Shown in pieces: positions 57,930 through 64,000 of a stretch of 64,000 bases of DNA. Numbering within the stretch: position 1 is the first letter of the stretch; every line of letters starts with the position of its first letter. Made by a program: the position numbers and the translations under genes. A model generated the notes under the pieces. The model ran no database searches. It had not been told where the DNA came from and saw nothing but the letters and a program-made list of their open reading frames with translations. The DNA is from Oasisia sp. SBJ-2009 (taxonomy: Eukaryota; Annelida; Polychaeta; Sabellida; Siboglinidae), in contig OZ024854.1 of assembly GCA_964017155.1 (NCBI GenBank), forward strand, positions 54,091,441 through 54,155,440, read 5' to 3'.

Positions 57930-58240
57930 AGTCGTCAAAGCAGAGAAGTGCTTAGCGAAAAAACGGAAGCCAAACTATATGGATGATGAAATTATGTGTT
58001 TGATTGAAGTTTCGCCAATGAAAAAAATATATTAATGAGTAAGCTGCAAAGCTCTACAACTAAAAACACAAAATGGAAGCGAAAGTGAAAGCGCTCGGTG
58101 TGGCGGTTCGCACAGAGGACGACCTCAAAAGGAAATGGAAAGATTTGAAATCGCCAGTTTTAGATGCTTTGCGAGTTCTAAAAGGCGAGTGGCGTACTGC
58201 CAAGCAATTAAACTACCTCCATATGGTGATATAATTATGG
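57930..58240 (+). pseudogene. Myb/SANT-like DNA-binding domain relic (Harbinger/NAIF1-type)
   Basis: YMDDEIMCLIEVSPMK, then (after a frame change in the A-rich run near 58020) ILMSKLQSSTTKNTK, then in the first frame again AKVKALGVAVRTEDDLKRKW, KDLKSPVLDALRVL. The E-E/D-x-x-x-L-I-E opening and the R-T-x-D-D-L-K-R-K-W-K-D-L-K-S block are hallmarks of Myb/SANT-like proteins that accompany Harbinger transposons or derive from them. Two frame changes make it non-functional as it stands. Confidence 0.55.
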
Positions 58241-58286
58241 ATTTCATTGGCGAAAGGACCGAGGTGGCAACAAGCATTGATGGTCA

Positions 58287-58294
58287 GTGGTATG
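58287..58294 (+). repeat. 8-bp target-site duplication (GTGGTATG), left
   Basis: Identical to 60483-60490, flanking the hAT element. Confidence 0.9.
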
Positions 58295-58303
58295 TAGTGC
58301 TGG

Positions 58304-58398
58304 TTCGATACCAAAAATATCGAAGTATCGCGATACTTGCGAAAGTTCGATACCGATATTTAGTGGTATCGCGATACTTCGATATTTTTGGTATCGAA
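58304..58398. repeat. Perfect 33-bp inverted repeat (hairpin) inside the hAT element
   Basis: Arms 58304-58336 and 58366-58398 are exact reverse complements built from the GATACC and TATCG words of the terminal repeat; loop 29 bases. Confidence 0.95.
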
Positions 58399-58407
58399 CG
58401 CCCACTA

Positions 58408-58549
58408 TTCGATACCTTCGATACCTTCGATACCTTCGATACCTTCGATACCTTCGATACCTTCGATACCTTCGATACCTTCGATACCTTCGATACCTTC
58501 GATACCTTCGATACCTTCGATACCTTCGATTCCTTCGATACCTTCGATA
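58408..58549. repeat. 9-bp satellite (TTCGATACC)n
   Basis: About 15 units, one variant TTCGATTCC. The unit is identical to bases 10-18 of the hAT terminal repeat. Nine-base period keeps six frames open, giving false ORFs. Confidence 0.95.
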
Positions 58550-60482
58550 TTTCGATACTCGACACCGAGTCCATTCGACGAAGTCGATGCGAAGGCGCAA
58601 CATCGTTGTTGGTGACGACGTTGTTTACAGGAGCTGTCACTACAGCGCTTCGTAGCCTAAATTGACTTAGGCGTGGTTGTTTAAAAAATAATATAACATA
58701 AAATGTGAATTGTTTTCTAAAACTTTATTGTAGAATTAGTCTCTATAATAACTGTTTTCTGTGTGCTATCTTAGACTTAGCGTAGGTCAGACTTCACTTA
58801 GCAGTTAGCCTCGTTACCCAAGCCAAAGTTCGTATGTGACGCTCTCGTTTGGTGGCAGTACCATGCCATCTTTCTCCCTACTTTATTTACGGTTACGCGT
58901 ACAAAAACACACATCCTATAGTATTTGTATAGAGTGTTTATTGCACGCACTAGTATTTATGAAACTAGTTTAATAATAATATTATTAATATAAATATTTA
59001 TTCGAGCGCGATGCGGAGGTTATGTTTATCCGGGTTCCGTTTGATGGCGCCACCATTTGCCGTACACGATGCCCACAACCAAGGCGAACGACAACAAGTC
59101 GCAACGTTCATCGCTAATAATTTGGCAGTTTTCCAACAAAGAGTGTCTGCTGTGCTAGAGGCATCTCAAAGATAGCGGGGGAAATACATCGAATTTGACG
59201 AAACCTGTCACCATTCAAGAAGCTATCAAAACGTGATGATCAATTTTCATCGTATGGCGTCGTCGACGTCGTGGGCAACGTCGCATTGCCCGCCATTGGC
59301 ATTGCCATTGACTCGAGAACGTATTCTATCGAAATATTCGACAGTGAGCGAGCAATGGACATCTAGTTACATTCGAAGCGAATCGCCATCGGATGCCGAA
59401 TCTACTAAGTAACTGCGGCAAACATCGCCAAGAAGTGACATACACGACATGACTGATTAACGATAACGATGTGCTTACTGCATCTACTGTCACTCACTGT
59501 GACACTGCCAGTCACTGGCAGTGGCCAAACAGATTCACCACTGCCTGGCAGAGCCAGAGGTAGAGGAAGAAACTGACCGGTTCTTGAAAACAGTTGCAAA
59601 AACATTATGGGGCTTGTTATTGATAACGTGGTAATTTAAGTTTTATATAAAAAAAATTGTGTGAACTGGGAAGTGCAATTGTAATTATTATTAATATATG
59701 TTAAATCACAATTATCTTTATGATACAATTAATTATAAAACAGTTATAACAGTGAGTGTGCAGCTGTGCTGGCAGTGGCACTATAATAAGTGATAGGTGT
59801 ATTTATATTTAATATAATAATAACATATTATTTGTATGTTATGTTTTAGCTGTATTTGTTGATGATCACTTTAGGAGACACATTGAATTGAAATTAAGCT
59901 GCTATATTATAGTGTATTTACAAACAGCTGGGGTGAAGTACTGTTATTAATTTAAAATAATTCAGTGCAATTGATGAATTTATTTGTCACTAGGTATTTT
60001 ATTGCAGTTGTCTTTATTGTTTTAATTTTATATTACAGTTACCTTTTAGTTTTACAACAGTAATCAATTATATTGAAACTGTTGTTTGTTTACTTACATA
60101 AAATGAAAATTGCATTTTAATCATTGTTTGCATGACTATAAAATTATCACATATTTCCCTACTTGTAAGTGAAAAATTGTTTGTGTTTCTGTGGCATTAG
60201 TTTAAGTGGATAGTTTCTTTGGAGATCTCTACTGTACTGAATTACACTTACAAAGTAAATTTTGAGAATCTGGAAGAATTCTGGTATCGAACCAGCAATA
60301 TATCGATCGGTATCGAAGAATTCTGGTATCGAACCAGCACTACTTCTGTTGCATACTGTTTCTACTGGGAACTGTGTTCTATCTGAATATTAGACTTACA
60401 ACGTAAGTATCGAGTATCGAGTATCGAACAAAATTCAGGTATCGATCGGTATCGAACAAAACCTGGTATCGAACCAGCACTA

Positions 60483-60490
60483 GTGGTATG
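60483..60490 (+). repeat. 8-bp target-site duplication (GTGGTATG), right
   Basis: Matches 58287-58294. Confidence 0.9.
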
Positions 60491-60759
60491 TGTTCTGCTT
60501 TTACCATGTAATGTACAATTACTTGTCCCGTGTTGTCAAAAAAGTAAGAAATGAACTAATACAAATTAAACAAAATAAAATCCCAATTATAATTTTATAT
60601 ATCTTAATATATATATCTGCATCTAAGTTCAAATGTTGTATATAATTTTATATTATAAGCGTTGTCTCAAGTCATCACAGACCATTTCAAAGCATGTGTG
60701 ATGTGATGAAGAACTAATTAGTTATAATATGGGAACTATGATAAACTAACAATTCAGAT

Positions 60760-61035
60760 GTGTGTGCGTGTCCGTGTGCGGTGTGTGTACGTATGTGTGT
60801 GCGTGTGTGCATGTGTGCGTGTGCGTGTGCGTGTGTGCGTGTGTGCGTGTGTGCGTGTGTGCGTGTGCGCGTGTGTGCGTGTGTGTGTGTGATTGCGTGC
60901 ATGTGTGTAGCAATGTGTGTATGTGTGTGTGTGTGTGTGCGTGTGCGTGTGCGTGTGCGTGTGCGTGTGCGTGTGCGTGTGCGTGTGCGTGTGCGTGTGC
61001 GTGTGCGTGTGCGTGTGCGTGTGCGTGCGCTCGCG
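60760..61035. repeat. GT/GCGT array
   Basis: Long alternating purine-pyrimidine tract, with a purer (GCGTGT)n part from 60950. Possible Z-DNA. Open frames across it are artefacts. Confidence 0.95.
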
Positions 61036-61419
61036 CGCATGCATACGTATGCATACATTTATAAGAACATTTGTTGCGAATGCTCGGGCTTTTAGCTTTT
61101 CCCCATGCGAAAGGATAGCGACATGACGGTTATATTTCCACCGATGTGAATTAATGTTGTTCCTGCTATACTTTGTAAAGACATTTACGCACTAGAGAAA
61201 TGATCACGAATGGTCGGGCTGTTAGCGTTTTCTCCTACATCTACGAAAGGTTTAAAGCCCGAGTGCTCGTGATATACGGGAATGCGTCACACAGTAGAAT
61301 GTGACAATTATGTATAGCGTGTTAATGCAAAACGTCTTAAAATTACTTCTTGATTATTTCAATAAGCTTGTGACACACAGTTTCTTCTATTGCGTGTTGA
61401 CTTGTGAACTATATCCTAC
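61036..61419. other. Intergenic, nothing recognised
   Basis: Contains two similar 25-base stretches (GCTCGGGCTTTTAGC near 61081 and GGTCGGGCTGTTAGC near 61213), a weak repeat of unknown kind. Confidence 0.35.
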
Positions 61420-61745
61420 TGCGGAGCTGCACGACGCCCTGCGACTGCTCAATCCTGCCATAATTCCTGCTTCGTAAACAACTGCAAATTTATGTTTATT
61501 TTTGTGTGAATATAAGTTTAAGTTTTAATAGTTTTATTTTAATATAGTATTGTGTTATAATAAGGGTATCCTTATTTAATTTGTTATTTCAAATACGGCC
61601 TGAGAACCAATCCGAGTCCATACCCTAATCTGTGGTAAGGCTGTCCTGGTGGTTACATGTGCAGAATATTCATTTACCAGGTGTAATTGAGCGACTGAAA
61701 AGTACTGCTACGTCACTGAGTCTGGATAATCGAGGCATGTGAAGA
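61420..61745 (+). repeat. Dispersed repeat R, copy 3
   Basis: AAACAACTGCAAATTTATGT, TGTGAATATAAGTTTAAGTT, GCCTGAGAACCAATCCGAGT and CTGAGTCTGGATAATCGAGG follow the order of copy 1. Confidence 0.65.
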
Positions 61746-62624
61746 AAGAGAAAATTTCGCCATTGCATTGGCATTATCCATTTATTGTAGCATCAGGCCC
61801 TAGCATTCTATCAATCGCTTCAAGGCCTGCTAATTCCACAGCACAATTTTCTCAAAATTCTAATTGGCTAGTGTAATATAGCTTTAATTTCAACTTGGTT
61901 TTTTTTACAAAGGAATATTAAATTAATGCAACACTATAAACAGACTGCCTCGTTTAAAAACGAGTAATGAGTAATCATTCACTATCCGCTTGATGGCGCC
62001 ACGGATGCGTCACACCTAATTACGCCGCTAGTCCGACTAGTGGCAGCGTAGCGTAGGCGAACCGATTCGTCCAGCTAGCCTGTCGCAGCGCAGCGGTCAT
62101 ACACTGTCAGCTCCGTGGCGTTACGCTAATGACGTCTCTACGTTAGCTCTGTCATGTATCGTGGAAGACGCATTTTACATATGAACGTCCGAACCCTGGA
62201 TGCCATCGAGCGCACATAAGGTAAGCATCCGAGCACTAGTCGCATTGTGGAGCCTGCTGCATTATTGGTCGCAGTTGTCAAGTCCGGTCTACCGCCGACC
62301 GCGGGCAGAGCTTTGCCGGGGCGCAGTGAAGCTTGTCGCTGTTGATCGTTCATCCTTTCACCAGTCTAGCGCCGCGTGAATGCGGGCTGGTCGAGGGTGC
62401 ATTGTCACCGTAATTACTCTGCATCGGAGTACGACACGTATGCAGTTCATTTGTTGGCGACTGGAACATTTACCGACTTTGAGATTGGTCAACCCTTTTG
62501 TCTTGATGCGTCTCTGAGCTCGGTTGCCAAGGACGCAATAGAAGTCTTCTTGTTCTTCTTAATTATTATTACTAGTATTTCGGGCATTGTAGAACCCTCA
62601 TTGCTGGGCTTTTTCAGCACTAGG
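61746..62624. other. Intergenic, no gene recognised
   Basis: 62040-62570 is GC-richer and partly open, but no motif, splice pair or family match supports a gene. Confidence 0.4.
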
Positions 62625-62632
62625 ATATACAC
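62625..62632 (+). repeat. 8-bp target-site duplication (ATATACAC), left
   Basis: Identical to 63026-63033. Confidence 0.9.
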
Positions 62633-63025
62633 TAAGGATGGGACGAATATTCGATTCGTATTCGAAATTTCGCATCTATATAAGCGAATATTGCTCGAAT
62701 ATTTTCCTTCATTTCCTCCGCCGCAAAATCGGTCCCGGGCTATCTCTTACTGTCTGACTTAACTATGAATAAACTACAACCACCAAACTACTACTCACAT
62801 ATCTTATATGTATGTATACACACACTAGATGTCACAAACTTAAGCTAATAAACTTCACAAAACAAACTTGCGTAAAACTCGGCGGCAACGCGGTCCCAGC
62901 AAGACATCTCAACAACGTTCAGTATTCTAATCAAATTTGGAGCCACTGAATCTTCTTATTCGATTCGTATTCGAAATGTCGACGGTATTCGATTCGATTG
63001 AAATTCCAGATTCGTCCCATCCTTA
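62633..63025. mobile_element. hAT-type MITE, 393 bp
   Basis: Ends TAAGGATGGGACGAAT and ATTCGTCCCATCCTTA are inverted repeats extended by ATTCGATTCG words, with an 8-bp duplication ATATACAC on both sides. No ORF of its own. A family distinct from the element at 58295. Confidence 0.92.
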
Positions 63026-63033
63026 ATATACAC
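63026..63033 (+). repeat. 8-bp target-site duplication (ATATACAC), right
   Basis: Identical to 62625-62632. Confidence 0.9.

Positions 63034-64000
<967 letters not shown>

Larger units (their letters stand above)
58295..60482. mobile_element. hAT-type DNA transposon, 2.19 kb, no intact transposase
   Basis: The ends TAGTGCTGGTTCGATACC and GGTATCGAACCAGCACTA are perfect inverted repeats, with an 8-bp duplication GTGGTATG outside. TAGTG-type ends and 8-bp duplications are the hAT pattern. Inside are a 33-bp-arm hairpin, a 9-bp satellite, and a second end-like GGTATCGAACCAGCACTA-type sequence at about 60327-60343. No transposase core was recognised (a weak KPVTIQEAI near 59215 is not enough), so it is non-autonomous or decayed. 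Confidence 0.88.

Noticed and set aside
58135..58665. ORF with repeated DTF/YLR/SIP units and its opposite-strand partners
   Set aside because: Product of the 9-bp hAT satellite; it runs across a transposon boundary.
62376..62762. 128-codon ORF as a gene
   Set aside because: It runs into the hAT MITE at 62633 and shows no recognisable domain.

Overview
This is a eukaryotic, intron-rich, AT-rich stretch of animal nuclear DNA that is crowded with transposons and simple repeats. Gene content and the style of the repeats (several degenerate LINE lineages, a tRNA-derived SINE, hAT and TTAA elements, many TA/CA/GT arrays) suggest a lophotrochozoan invertebrate, most likely a mollusc. That placement is an inference; nothing in the window names the species.

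Two host genes can be assembled from exons whose splice sites and phases agree, both on the + strand. (1) From the left edge to 17504 lie the last ten exons of a PARP14/PARP15-type gene: two tandem macrodomains, a short linker and a C-terminal mono-ADP-ribosyltransferase domain (591 residues visible, 5' end outside the window). (2) From 25244 to 45287 lies a complete twelve-exon plexin-domain-containing gene (PLXDC1/PLXDC2/TEM7 family, 615 residues): signal peptide, Ser/Thr-rich segment, conserved PLXDC core, PSI domain, Thr/Pro-rich stalk, one transmembrane helix and a short tail. A third coding piece, 53654-53855, looks like the terminal exon of a dynamin/Mx-type GTPase effector domain with no partner exons found.

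The rest is mostly transposable-element strata. 240-7050: a dispersed repeat present twice in opposite orientations, one copy split by a LINE bounded by TA arrays, with a decayed multi-copy-type ORF between them whose motifs resemble FEN/PIN nucleases. 10976-13802: a TTAA-type element in a PARP intron with a LINE nested inside it, flanked by a 32-bp target duplication. 14597-24095: two copies of a long-inverted-repeat element. 18567-19648: an 824-bp perfect CTCC array between 91-bp identical direct repeats. 20610-22735: a decayed LTR-retrotransposon gag/pol. Introns of the PLXDC gene carry three copies of a tRNA-derived SINE, a 31-bp minisatellite, several LINE pieces and a retroelement tail at one splice donor. 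45300-64000: an inverted-repeat element made of CCGG-rich units, more LINEs, a Myb/SANT-like relic, a 2.2-kb hAT element inserted just downstream of it with a clean 8-bp duplication, a second hAT MITE with an 8-bp duplication, and a terminal CA/TA array.

The two intact genes share no evident pathway. A macro-PARP and an Mx-like fragment belong to families linked to innate immunity in vertebrates, but the sequence alone does not show that they act together.
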